Shown here: positions 10,574 through 19,542 of the stretch, piece after piece
Position numbering within the stretch: position 1 is the stretch's first letter
How the letters are laid out: each line of letters opens with the position of its first letter
Origin: Ostreococcus mediterraneus
Lineage: Eukaryota > Chlorophyta > Mamiellophyceae > Mamiellales > Bathycoccaceae
Direction: 5' to 3'
DNA: 64,000 bases
Assembly (NCBI GenBank): GCA_012295225.1
Contig: WMKK01000014.1
Location: 186,001-250,000, forward strand
Program-made: the position numbers and the translations under genes
Notes under the pieces: generated by a model
What the model saw: only the letters and a program-made list of their open reading frames with translations
The model's database searches: none
What the model was told of the DNA's origin: nothing

Positions 10574-12109
10574 CTATTCGAATATTCTATAACCGATGTA
10601 TCGGAGCCACGATTGCTGAACTCTAGGGTCGAACTTGTCTTTTAAGGTCCAGCGTTCGCCGTCTTCCGTGGCAAACATCGTGGGCGACCACGGAGGAAGC
10701 TCGCCAGTTTTCATAGCCTTGTGTAAGCGACGCTGACCGCGTTCAGCCTTCTTCTTAGCCTTACTCGCGGTTTTCATGTCTCTGACGATTAAAGCCTGGA
10801 AGAATTCACCCCATAAACAATGGCTGTCGGTGAAACCGTTAAGCGGTTGCGTCACCGCCCTCGGCGGCATCGATGAATTTGGCTCCGCTGGTCGCCAAAA
10901 CGGTTGTGACACCTCACCCGCTTCCGATATTTCATCAACACCGTCAGAATATTTACCTCTAAAATGTATACAAGATCCCTTTTCGGACACAACTGAACCG
11001 TCGAAACGATGGGCTCGGCTGGGTAAACCCGCCGTGCCTCTCGGACGAAAATGTAATTCGGCGTGCAACGGAGGGCCCTCGCTGACTCTACGAAGCGTCA
11101 CAGTACCGACTGTTTCGGAGTACCGCCCCGCGAGTCCAAAGAATCGAATAAATAATGATGGAAAGTCCATAACATATTTTTCTTTCGTATGCAGATTCTC
11201 GAATCGCATCTCTCCGTCGATTAATACTTGCACCGCCGTGCCACGGAACACTGGTTTGGCTTTGACATCCGCGGACAGATGTAAACCAATCTCTTCGTTT
11301 CTCAGATCCCAAGTCGTGATGGGCGGGTGATGACATACTTGTTCGGCTAAGTATGCGGTCTTACCGCATTTAATACGGTGAGTTTCTCCTAAGATTGGAT
11401 TGAGTGGCTTCTTCATTGCTCCAAACGTGTACGGCGAGTGCACACCGGCACCCGACCCGTTTTCGGTGCGAATAGCGCTCATGTCCAGGTAAAGTTTGAT
11501 CAAACGAGCCATGCGGCGCGCGGGATCCGGGTGTTGCAAATCACTCCAGTCATTTTTCAATCCCTCGATTACGTATACGACATCTTCCGCAACTTGAATC
11601 GTGCTAAACGGTACAAAGAAAGTCGGTGGAAGTTCAATATCCGTCAAGTCCTGCCCAACCTTCAACCCCTTCGTCGCAGCTGCAAACTCATCTGGGTTGC
11701 TTCCCGCGCGCATGCGCTCATGCAACTCTCGTTTCTCCGGCGTCATCAACCCAAGTCGTTCTAATTCCGCCGCCTCTTCCTCTGCTTGCTTGACTGCAGC
11801 ATCGTGTTCTCGACGCAGCAAGTACCGAACCTTACTCTTCATCTCTTTTATCGCCCTTTGCACGTGTCCTTGGTGCTCTTCCTGCTCCCACACCTTACCC
11901 AACACGAACGGAAATTCTGTGCCTTGCTCAATCCCAATATTATCTGCCGTGATGTCGTAGCTACTGTCTGTTGGGTCTTCCACGGCTTCGTCGTCGCTAA
12001 AGTGGAGTTCCTCACGCGCGTCAAACCACAAGTCCTCCTCCTCATCAGGATGAAATTTAGACGCCACACAGATTTGTCGCGCCGGTTTAAAGCAGCACCA
12101 ACACGACAT
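10574..12109 (-). CDS. Oxysterol-binding protein-related protein (ORP)
   Basis: Lipid transfer protein of the OSBP family, acting at membrane contact sites. The 511-aa protein has only the lipid-binding ORD and no PH domain. The signature is AYLAEQVCHHPPITTWDLRN, a variant of EQVSHHPP with Cys for Ser. Other conserved points are PTFFVPFSTIQVAED, GAMKKPLNPILGETHRI and the C-terminal DLKDKFDP-type segment (WTLKDKFDPRVQQSWLRY). ATG at 12109 (MSCWCCFKPARQ) is the first in frame; the Cys cluster next to it could be lipidated. Which lipid is carried is not readable here. Confidence 0.88.
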   Translation of the reverse strand: MSCWCCFKPARQICVASKFHPDEEEDLWFDAREELHFSDDEAVEDPTDSSYDITADNIGIEQGTEFPFVLGKVWEQEEHQGHVQRAIKEMKSKVRYLLRREHDAAVKQAEEEAAELERLGLMTPEKRELHERMRAGSNPDEFAAATKGLKVGQDLTDIELPPTFFVPFSTIQVAEDVVYVIEGLKNDWSDLQHPDPARRMARLIKLYLDMSAIRTENGSGAGVHSPYTFGAMKKPLNPILGETHRIKCGKTAYLAEQVCHHPPITTWDLRNEEIGLHLSADVKAKPVFRGTAVQVLIDGEMRFENLHTKEKYVMDFPSLFIRFFGLAGRYSETVGTVTLRRVSEGPPLHAELHFRPRGTAGLPSRAHRFDGSVVSEKGSCIHFRGKYSDGVDEISEAGEVSQPFWRPAEPNSSMPPRAVTQPLNGFTDSHCLWGEFFQALIVRDMKTASKAKKKAERGQRRLHKAMKTGELPPWSPTMFATEDGERWTLKDKFDPRVQQSWLRYIGYRIFE

Positions 12110-12333
12110 GGTGTTCCGGATATTCGTCCAGGGCGTGCGTGACAACAAACCTCTCGCGTTCCGCGATCGATCACCTTACTAGCGAGCGCTTTTGAATAGG
12201 TTACGCCGCGGAAAGTGACGAAGATGTGTGTGACGTACAAACTTATGAATACTAGACGTATATGAGTCGTACTCCACGCGTAGAGGTAGCGTGCGATATC
12301 GGCGCCGAGGCGACGAATGACGTTTGAGTGCGT

Positions 12334-12840
12334 TTAAGACTGTTTATCCTCGCCCAGCATGGCTTTTCGAGCGGCGAGTTTTGCTTCCGCTTCAATCCGA
12401 GACTCATACGCGCGAAGTGACGCTTTGAAGGCTGTCGCACGTTGACGTTCGCGTTCAAAACCACGCTCTAACGCCTCTTGACGCTCACGAATGCGAGTCT
12501 CGCGCTCGAGTTGCGTTTCCTCCGTATCGGCTTTGTTCGATGTCATGGACGACGACAGCGAACTAAAGATGCCCATTGCATGTAATTCCTCTGCGCGTGT
12601 GGCCTCGCGTACGATAAGGGCATTCTTCGCTGTGGCAATGTCTACGTATGCCTCTGCCAATTCTTTCTGTAATTGACGTTGCAACTCTTCCTCTCTGTAG
12701 ACGTGCTCCTGCGCATCGTCGCGCAACTTAATCACTTGAGCCATTTCTTCGCGTACAGCCTCATGTTCGCGCTCAAGTTCATCAACCGTGTGAAGTAAGC
12801 GCGCGTATATATCTGTAGATTCTTCGATTTTATCCGTCAT
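12334..12840 (-). CDS. Coiled-coil protein of unknown function
   Basis: A 168-aa protein, MTDKIEESTDIYARLL at the N-terminus. Nearly the whole length is charged alpha helix with heptad-like hydrophobics (VDELEREHEAVREEMAQV, EELQRQLQKELAEAYVDI, RIRERQEALERGFERERQ). A short Ser-rich break (IFSSLSSSMTSN) divides two helical parts. No family recognised. ATG 12840 is preferred over an in-frame ATG at 12903, because the extra segment is hydrophobic and Cys-containing, unlike the rest. Confidence that it is a real gene is fairly good because of its length and composition on one strand only. Confidence 0.6.
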   Translation of the reverse strand: MTDKIEESTDIYARLLHTVDELEREHEAVREEMAQVIKLRDDAQEHVYREEELQRQLQKELAEAYVDIATAKNALIVREATRAEELHAMGIFSSLSSSMTSNKADTEETQLERETRIRERQEALERGFERERQRATAFKASLRAYESRIEAEAKLAARKAMLGEDKQS

Positions 12841-13094
12841 CTCTCTTTCGCGCGCACACGTGCACAAAAAAACAACGCAGGCGTCGCCAAATGACCATTC
12901 CAATGTGGGACAAACACTGCTTTAATTTCTTCAACGACTTCATGCGCCGGCGGGCGCGCGTCGGCGTTTTTGTCGTTAACCACGCGCACTGGAATATTAA
13001 ATGCAATCGTATTTCACGGATATTTCATCCTTCGCATCGTGCACGTCGCGTAATTAAATAAAGATTAATTTACATCTTGTTTTGTTTTGTGTTA

Positions 13095-14234
13095 ATGGCG
13101 TCTGTTGGTCATCGCATCGACGCCGCACTTCCTGACACCGTGACGCCCAGAGTCCGCGCGCGCATGACGGACGGCGAGAGAGGACGAGTCGTAGACGAAC
13201 CGACGCCCACGTCAACGTCGTTAACGCCGGCAGATTTGAAGAATATTGCGCAAGGTTTGGGACAAGAACGCGAACGGCGCGTGGCATATGCCGACCACGT
13301 CGATCAGCGTGTCATCATCACCGCCGCCGACGTGGACGCGAAGCGAGCTATACATATTAAGGCGAGCACGAGGAGCGCGTTCGTGATTGAAAGTGATGTG
13401 AAGTGTGCGAAAGTGTTCGTGGAAGGGTGCTCGGATTGCGCGGTGACAGTCAAAGGCGCGGTGTTGAGTGAACACGTAGAGGTTTGGGAATGTCAAGGCG
13501 TGCGCGTGCGATACGATGCACCCGTGGGTACGACGCAAGTTGATCAGAGCCGCGACGTAGTGCTGTCTTTCGCCGAGCGTGGCTTCTTAGGTGCAGTCGT
13601 GTTTGCCACGAGCGTCGACATTCGCGTCAGTTTCGGCGCCGAATCAAATGGCGCCGAATACGAGCGATTGGATCACGACAGTCTCGCACCTGGTGATCAT
13701 CGCGAAATTCCACAATTTATAACGCGCATTGTTGACGGTGCGCTGCTCACGGAGCGATTAATTCGAGGGAAGGATGAGTATCCGACGACTGAGCGAGAAC
13801 TGCGAGCCGCGCTCGGCGATGAGCTCACTGACGACCATTTAGATACCGCTCCAGCGCGTGCAGAATTGCGGAAAGACAAAGGGAACGCCGCATTCAAGGA
13901 CGGCATATTCGCGCAAGCCGTGGTGCATTACACCGAAGCTCTCGAGCTCGATCCCACGCATGTTGTTGCCTTGTGTAACCGCGCGCAGTGCTTTTTAAAG
14001 CTTGGCGAGCACGAAAAAGCATTAAGCGACGCCGACGCATGCATCGCCATCAAGCACGATTACGTCAAAGCACACTTCCGCAAAGGTCTAGCTCTTCACG
14101 CCATGCGACGCTTCCCGCATGCTATTCAAGCATTCGAGTGCGCGCTCGCGTTCGATCCAGCCAACATCCAAGCCAAAGACGCGTTGCGGCTCGCCGAAGT
14201 CCAAGCGCAGCGCGCCGCCGCTCGCGCACCCTAG
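13095..14234 (+). CDS. C-CAP/TBCC-like beta-helix domain fused to TPR repeats
   Basis: A 379-aa protein. The N-terminal half (about residues 60-190) reads like the C-CAP/cofactor C right-handed beta helix of adenylyl cyclase-associated protein: repeated short strands in SAFVIESDVKCAKVFVEG, CSDCAVTVKGAV, VEVWECQGVRVRY and DQSRDVVLSF. The C-terminal third has three TPRs (KDKGNAAFKDGIFAQAVVHY, ALCNRAQCFLKLGEHEKAL, AHFRKGLALHAMRRFPHAI), most like the Hsp70/Hsp90-binding CTPR type. In known families C-CAP handles actin or tubulin partners; the joint role is inference. ATG 13095 (MASVGHRI) is the first in frame. Confidence 0.7.
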   Translation: MASVGHRIDAALPDTVTPRVRARMTDGERGRVVDEPTPTSTSLTPADLKNIAQGLGQERERRVAYADHVDQRVIITAADVDAKRAIHIKASTRSAFVIESDVKCAKVFVEGCSDCAVTVKGAVLSEHVEVWECQGVRVRYDAPVGTTQVDQSRDVVLSFAERGFLGAVVFATSVDIRVSFGAESNGAEYERLDHDSLAPGDHREIPQFITRIVDGALLTERLIRGKDEYPTTERELRAALGDELTDDHLDTAPARAELRKDKGNAAFKDGIFAQAVVHYTEALELDPTHVVALCNRAQCFLKLGEHEKALSDADACIAIKHDYVKAHFRKGLALHAMRRFPHAIQAFECALAFDPANIQAKDALRLAEVQAQRAAARAP

Positions 14235-14379
14235 TCCCGTATCACGCCATAGCGATAATTTTAATTTTGATTCTTTTCATGATTCATGCACCATCGTGCT
14301 CGTCGTTCGCGCGCTTTCATGCGGCGTCCAAAGCGCTCGCGCTCGTGACGTCCCCGTCCAATAGCAGAGGTTTATCCAG

Positions 14380-14403
14380 GTGGATAACACGCCCGTTATC
14401 CAC
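14380..14403 (+). promoter_or_regulatory. GGATAA/TTATCC inverted repeat upstream of KAS III
   Basis: GTGGATAAC and GTTATCCAC form perfect 9-nt arms around a 6-nt spacer, and a third TTATCCA lies 2 bp before the left arm. All sit 70-100 bp before the KAS III start. GGATA is the core of some plant MYB-related sites; which factor binds is unknown. Confidence 0.4.
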
Positions 14404-14472
14404 ACTCCGTCGCGCGTGGATCACCGCCGCCGCCGCACGCAAAGCCGTACTCAAAGCACGAAGAGTTAAGAG

Positions 14473-15603
14473 ATGATGTTCGCCGGAGTCGCGTCTCGCA
14501 CGCCATCCTCTGTCGTCGTCGTCAACGCCGCCGTTCGCCAGCGTCGTGGCCCTGGGTCGCAAACCCCACGCGGGCGCTGCGCGATCGCGCACGCGTCTGC
14601 GGCGGCGTCGTACGCCACCTCTGGGGCGAAAATTGCCGGCGTGGGTAAGGCTTTACCGGTGAAGTTCCTGACGAACAATGACTTGAGTGAGCTCGTGGAG
14701 ACGAACGACGAGTGGATTGCGACGCGCACTGGGATCAAAAAGCGACACATCATCACCGGCGATGAGTCGTTGACGAGCTTGGGTGCGGAAGCGGCGAAAC
14801 AGGCGCTTGAGAGAGCGAATGTGAAAGCGGAAGACGTTGATTTAATTATCCTCGCGACGTCGAGCCCGGATGATATCTTTGGGAGCGCTTGTACGATTCA
14901 AGCGGCTATCGGGGCGAAGAACGCGTTAGCCTTCGACCTCACGGCGGCGTGTAGTGGATTTGTTATTGGGCTCGTGAATGGCGCGCAGTTCATTCGAGCG
15001 GGGGGATATAAGAATGTATTGGTGATTGGCGGTGATGTGTTGAGCCGATATGTGGATTGGAGAGATCGAGGAACGTGCATTTTGTTTGGCGACGGCGCGG
15101 GTGCGGCGTTGCTCACGGCGACAGACGCGGACAAGTGCTCGTTGAAGGGGTTTGACATGCACTCCGATGGTAGCCAGAACCATCACTTAGTAGCACAATT
15201 TATTAATGAGAATGGTAAGCCCATGGGCGATGGGGCTTCGGGAGTGGGATCGTTTTGCAACATTTCGATGAGTGGGCAAGATGTCTTCAAATTTGCCGTG
15301 CGCACGGTGCCGATGACGGTGAGCAAGTCTCTTGAACAGGCGGGTATGACGGCAGAAGATATCGACAAGTTAGTGCTCCACCAGGCGAATCAGCGTATCA
15401 TAGATAGCGCCGCGACTCGATTCGGCTTGACCGAAGACAAGGTTGTGAGTAACATCGCCGAGTACGGGAACACCTCCGCCGGGTCAGTACCGATTGTGCT
15501 TTGTGAAGCCGTGGAGTCTGGTGCGATTAAGGAGGGTGATATTTTAGCATTCGCTGGATTTGGTGCCGGTCTCACCTGGGCGTCTGCCATTTGGAAGTTT
15601 TAG
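14473..15603 (+). CDS. Plastid 3-oxoacyl-ACP synthase III (KAS III)
   Basis: Starts plastid fatty acid synthesis by condensing acetyl-CoA with malonyl-ACP. The 376-aa protein has a transit-peptide-like N-terminus (about 50 residues, Ser/Ala/Arg-rich) and a full FabH domain. The triad is visible: Cys160 in DLTAACSGF, His303 in LVLHQANQRI and Asn333 in AEYGNTSAG. Other family segments are VETNDEWIATRTGIKKRHI, ILFGDGAGAALL and the C-terminal AFAGFGAGLTWASAI. Two adjacent ATGs (14473, 14476) are possible starts. Only 28 bp separate its stop from the next gene's start on the same strand. Confidence 0.95.
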   Translation: MMFAGVASRTPSSVVVVNAAVRQRRGPGSQTPRGRCAIAHASAAASYATSGAKIAGVGKALPVKFLTNNDLSELVETNDEWIATRTGIKKRHIITGDESLTSLGAEAAKQALERANVKAEDVDLIILATSSPDDIFGSACTIQAAIGAKNALAFDLTAACSGFVIGLVNGAQFIRAGGYKNVLVIGGDVLSRYVDWRDRGTCILFGDGAGAALLTATDADKCSLKGFDMHSDGSQNHHLVAQFINENGKPMGDGASGVGSFCNISMSGQDVFKFAVRTVPMTVSKSLEQAGMTAEDIDKLVLHQANQRIIDSAATRFGLTEDKVVSNIAEYGNTSAGSVPIVLCEAVESGAIKEGDILAFAGFGAGLTWASAIWKF

Positions 15604-15631
15604 CCAGCTGTGTAATTTCGTGTTCCGTAAC

Positions 15632-16888
15632 ATGTCTACCGGTACGCCTCTAATAACAACGACGCACACGTTCGCGACACACCTCAGACTCTCACGTGCT
15701 CTAGACATGCCACCCGTCGCGTCTGTCTCAAAATCCGCCGCAGACGCGACTAGCGTACACGTATCACATCTCTTGAAACGTCCATTGACGTTTGCATCGC
15801 CTGTAAATGCGCGCAACGGGGACGTGAGCGGCGTCCATCCTTCACCCGGTGAACACTTCGCATCACGATGCATCGTCACGCCGCGAAATGACGTGGCGAA
15901 TGAGTACGTCATCTACGCCGCGAGTGGTAAAAATGTATTTTGCACCACCGCCGCGTTCGATGACGACAGCGAAAACGCAGACGTGAAGCGAGGGAAGGAG
16001 GGTGTGTTGCAGCCGTCGGCTTCGCCGGCGACCACGAGGTTTAAAGAAACCCACCTCGTCGCCGAGATGCGCACCGCGCGAGAGATTCAATCAATCTCAG
16101 TGTCTAATAATCCAGAATCACCACTGGTGTGCGTAGATAATTTCGGGTTCGTGCACACGTGGTCACGAAAGTTAGGGGACGAGGGCGAGTGGCGGGACGG
16201 CTCGCTTCAGTGCTTTGGCGGCGACAGTCGAGGCGTTCCAGGATGGTGTGGAGCGCTTATGAGCGAGCAAGGGGAGAGAATATTCGTCGCCAATCAAGGT
16301 AATCGAACAATTAACGTCTGGGACACCGAACTTGGGCAAGAAGTGCGTCAGATAAATACGTTATTGCCGGCGTATAGCGCGCGACTATTGCCGAGCGGGG
16401 ACGACCACGTCATCGCCGTTGCGGAAGGCCATCAACTCGCGCTGTACGACGACCGCGTCGCCGAAAAGGGTGGATGCGTGACCAGATTTTCTCTAGGGTA
16501 TAACAAGAACGTCTACGCGGTAGCGACTTCTCGTGCACCTGGTTTTGAATCCATCGTAGCTTGCGGGGGCGAAGAGCGCGTCGTGCAAATTATTGATATC
16601 CGCACATCAGGCGCCGCCCAGCGGTGGAGGAACGCGCTCAAGTTTGACATCACCATGCTCGAACTTAGCGAGACGAGTAAAGGGTTCGCGTACGTTGCTG
16701 GATTGGACTACGAATGCGTGTGTGGGAATTGGAGAGCGCAGAGCGTGGAGAATGGTTTCGCGTTTCGCGCCGACTCGCGATGGATGGGTCTCAGCGCGTG
16801 CACATCCACTGACGGCACGAGCGACGTTCTAGCTGGATGGAGCGAAAGTGGCCACGTCTACGCCGCTCACACGCATCCAAAAAAGTAA
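15632..16888 (+). CDS. WD40-like beta-propeller protein
   Basis: A 418-aa protein with degenerate WD40 repeats. Signs are SPLVCVDNFGFVHTWSRKL, ERIFVANQGNRTINVWDTE, HQLALYDDRV, and SIVACGGEERVVQIIDIRTS, spaced about 45 residues apart, then a last blade near AGWSESGHVYAAHTH. It likely serves as a protein-binding scaffold; no orthologue recognised. ATG 15632 is the first after the KAS III stop; the frame overlaps KAS III upstream only as a shadow. Weak repeat consensus limits the call. Confidence 0.7.
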   Translation: MSTGTPLITTTHTFATHLRLSRALDMPPVASVSKSAADATSVHVSHLLKRPLTFASPVNARNGDVSGVHPSPGEHFASRCIVTPRNDVANEYVIYAASGKNVFCTTAAFDDDSENADVKRGKEGVLQPSASPATTRFKETHLVAEMRTAREIQSISVSNNPESPLVCVDNFGFVHTWSRKLGDEGEWRDGSLQCFGGDSRGVPGWCGALMSEQGERIFVANQGNRTINVWDTELGQEVRQINTLLPAYSARLLPSGDDHVIAVAEGHQLALYDDRVAEKGGCVTRFSLGYNKNVYAVATSRAPGFESIVACGGEERVVQIIDIRTSGAAQRWRNALKFDITMLELSETSKGFAYVAGLDYECVCGNWRAQSVENGFAFRADSRWMGLSACTSTDGTSDVLAGWSESGHVYAAHTHPKK

Positions 16889-16990
16889 TCGCCATCGCAT
16901 AGATTGTGTGGAGAATCTGTAATGTCATAGAAAGTAGAAAGCGCAAACCGATGCCACCTCACACCTCGGCGGTGCGAGTGCACCGCCAAT

Positions 16991-18322
16991 ATGCCCGTCG
17001 AACTTCCGACACCAGACGTCTGTGCGGTATGTCTCACCGCACCATCCATGCTGGGCGTATTAGACTCGTGCGCACACGTGTTCTGCGTCCCGTGCGTCGC
17101 GCGCTGGGCGACTATTGAAACAAAGTGTCCTCTGTGTAAAGCGCGCTTTACGTGCGCGACACCGACAACCGTGGACGAACAAGGCGTGAGAAGTCAAACA
17201 GGAGACGTCATCAAATTTGAAGAGACGAATCAAGGAGAGCGCGCGCGAGGAGGTGACGATGACGATGACTTTGAGGATGAGTACGACGACATGGCCAACG
17301 TGATGTGCGAAGTGTGCCACCGCGGCGACGACGACGAGTTTTTAATGCTCTGCGACGGCTGCGATGCAGGGTGTCACTCGTTTTGCGTCGGACTGGCCAC
17401 GGTACCGCGAGGACAGTGGTATTGCGCGGTGTGTCGAGGGAGCGCCGTCGTGCGAGAACAGGCGGCGGCGCGGTCTCGAGCGCGGGATATTTTATTGCGC
17501 GTGGAAGGCGGTACTCGCGCCGTGCGACGACGCGAACGCGTAATGGACCGTGAACGACGTGCGGCACGAGCGCGCGAGCGCGGAGAGATATACGTTGCGG
17601 GTGGAGGCGGTGAACGCGTGGCTACCGGGAACGACGCGCGAGTGCGTCAAATTTCTCGAGTGCACGAGCTTCGCGAGGCGTGGAGTTTGCTACAGAGCGG
17701 GCAGATGGAGTTCCCAGGATGGAATCGTGCAAATACGCCAGCGGCGATGACGCCTGATCCACCACGGTTGACTGTGCCGTCAGCACCGCGGGCTCGCGGC
17801 GAGGAGGCCCCCGAGGGTGACGTTGTCGAAGAGGCGTGGGATGTGCTCGAAAAAGCCATGAAAGATCAATCGACAACCGCGTCGACGTCTAAACGTCGCA
17901 CTAGTGGCGGCAGTGGTAAAGATATAGTCCGCACACAAGATGCATCGCCACCACCGAAGGTGTTGAAACGTCCGGCGGTACGAGCGGCGCCGTCTGGATG
18001 GAGCCTGTCTGCCGTCGCGTGGGCGCCGTCAATGAAAGCGCCGCGAGTGACGAGTTCGCCGTCACCCGAAGCCTCACCCGCCGTCGTTTCAAACTCCCCG
18101 TCAAAACCAAAACGTGAGCTGAGCAATTTATCACCTAAAGAAATCGCCAAGATTGCGGTGGGCATTGTGAAGGACATTCTCAAACCAAGGTATGCGAATG
18201 GACAAATCACTCGCGACGAATTTAAAGCCACGGCCAAGCAAGCGACGCAGATGAGCGTCGATGCCTCCACCATAGACCCAGAAGAAATAGCACGCATAGT
18301 GAATCGGTTGTTGGATTATTAG
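16991..18322 (+). CDS. RING and PHD finger protein (PHRF1/SCAF11-like)
   Basis: Probable nuclear E3 ubiquitin ligase that reads chromatin. The 443-aa protein opens with a C3HC4 RING (Cys11, Cys14, Cys27, His29, Cys32, Cys35, Cys46, Cys49; CAHVFCVPCVARW). An acidic linker follows, then a PHD finger (CEVCHRGDDDEFLMLCDGCD, HSFC, WYCAVC) at about residues 103-147. The middle is Arg- then Pro/Ser-rich. The last 55 residues (ILKPRYANGQITRDEFKATA then IDPEEIARIVNRLLDY) resemble the C-terminal module I know from animal PHRF1 and SCAF11 (LKPFY..., ITKEEYKEI...). RING, PHD and this tail in the same order support orthology, although the protein is far shorter than PHRF1. Confidence 0.82.
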   Translation: MPVELPTPDVCAVCLTAPSMLGVLDSCAHVFCVPCVARWATIETKCPLCKARFTCATPTTVDEQGVRSQTGDVIKFEETNQGERARGGDDDDDFEDEYDDMANVMCEVCHRGDDDEFLMLCDGCDAGCHSFCVGLATVPRGQWYCAVCRGSAVVREQAAARSRARDILLRVEGGTRAVRRRERVMDRERRAARARERGEIYVAGGGGERVATGNDARVRQISRVHELREAWSLLQSGQMEFPGWNRANTPAAMTPDPPRLTVPSAPRARGEEAPEGDVVEEAWDVLEKAMKDQSTTASTSKRRTSGGSGKDIVRTQDASPPPKVLKRPAVRAAPSGWSLSAVAWAPSMKAPRVTSSPSPEASPAVVSNSPSKPKRELSNLSPKEIAKIAVGIVKDILKPRYANGQITRDEFKATAKQATQMSVDASTIDPEEIARIVNRLLDY

Positions 18323-18434
18323 CCCCGATGACCGCAGATTTAGAATTAGAAAGAGCAAAGAGCTCGAGCAAGTAACCGCCAGCCTCACAATCTTCCACAC
18401 TCAAGTCGTCGCGTCGAGCGCGCCCGCGACGATC

Positions 18435-19435
18435 ATGGATCCAGTACGTCGACACATTGCGCAACAAACACATCGCTCGTATGCTCGCGCACGCGATTGA
18501 CGTTCGCATTCGCTTAATAGAAAGGAAAATAAAGAGCTCGCGCTGACTTGTGAGTTTTCTCTCCAACGCAGGGACTGAAAGCCATCAACCCGTTCTTGCA
18601 GCGGGCGGCGGAGATGGAGAATGTGGATAAGAAAGTAGCGTACTATTGTAGACTCTATGCGGTGCAAGAAGGGTTAAAGCTAGACGCGCGTTCTGCGGCG
18701 GTAAACGCCGCGCTGGGCGACGCCATGGAGAAGCTTGAGTGCGCGAAACCGTCGTTGACTCTCGATGCTGAACAAGACGAGTTACATTGCGAGGCGTTCG
18801 CGATGAAGATTTTTAGCAAGGCTGATGAAGCCGATCGTGCGGGCGCGCGAGGGTTGAATACAGCAAAGTCGTTCTATGCGGCGAGCATCTTTTTTGAGAT
18901 GTTGCGACAGTTTGACGACTTGGAACGAGACATTGAAGAAAAGCAGCGATACGCGGCATGGCGCGCGGGCGTGCTCACAAAGGCGGCGCGTTCAGGGACC
19001 GCTCCACCTCCACCACCGGGCGAGGACGACGTGGATGTCGATAGGAGAGAGGATGAGGCGTCGACGACAACTTCGGTAGTCGACGAGCGCGCGAGCGCTC
19101 CGTCTGCGCCACCGTCTGCGCCTCCCGCGCATTTCCAGCCCTCACCCCCACCGCCCCCACCGCACACGAGCGCGCAATTTACTAGTGGTGCACCGCCGGG
19201 CGTGGCGCACGTGCACGCCAAGGTTACGAAATCACCAGTAACGCTTGCGCATCGCGAAAATGTTGTCGCCGGAAAAGCGCCACCTGGAATTTCGCCTCTT
19301 AAAGTAGATATTGGTAGCATCGCGGACGCACAACGTCACGCGAAGAACGCGGTGAGTGCTCTAGGATTTGACGACGTGAATACTGCGATCGATGCCTTGC
19401 GGCGCGCGCTGGATATCTTAGAAAAGCACAAGTAA
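18435..19435 (+). CDS. VTA1: VTA1/LIP5, ESCRT-III-associated activator of Vps4, two exons
   Basis: Stimulates the Vps4 ATPase that recycles ESCRT-III at multivesicular bodies. Exon 2 (18572..19435) reads GLKAINPFLQRAAEMENV then KKVAYYCRLYAVQEGLKLD, the hallmark of the VTA1 N-terminal MIT-like domain; KSFYAASIFFEMLRQF and an acidic Pro-rich linker follow. The last 45 residues (DAQRHAKNAVSALGFDDVNT then AIDALRRALDILEKHK) are the C-terminal dimerisation/Vps4-binding helices. No ATG precedes the conserved start in this frame. A 9-nt exon at 18435..18443 (ATGGATCCA, M-D-P) with a GTACGT donor, a 128-bp intron and an ACGCAG acceptor restores a start in phase 0. Product 290 aa. Confidence 0.88.
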
Positions 19436-19542
19436 ACAAAAGTTGTTAGACGACGAAACACGTACAAACACACGACGACGATGATGAAATAAAATATTAA
19501 AAGTGCTTGCTCGTTACATAAGATTAAGTCATATGAATCGCT

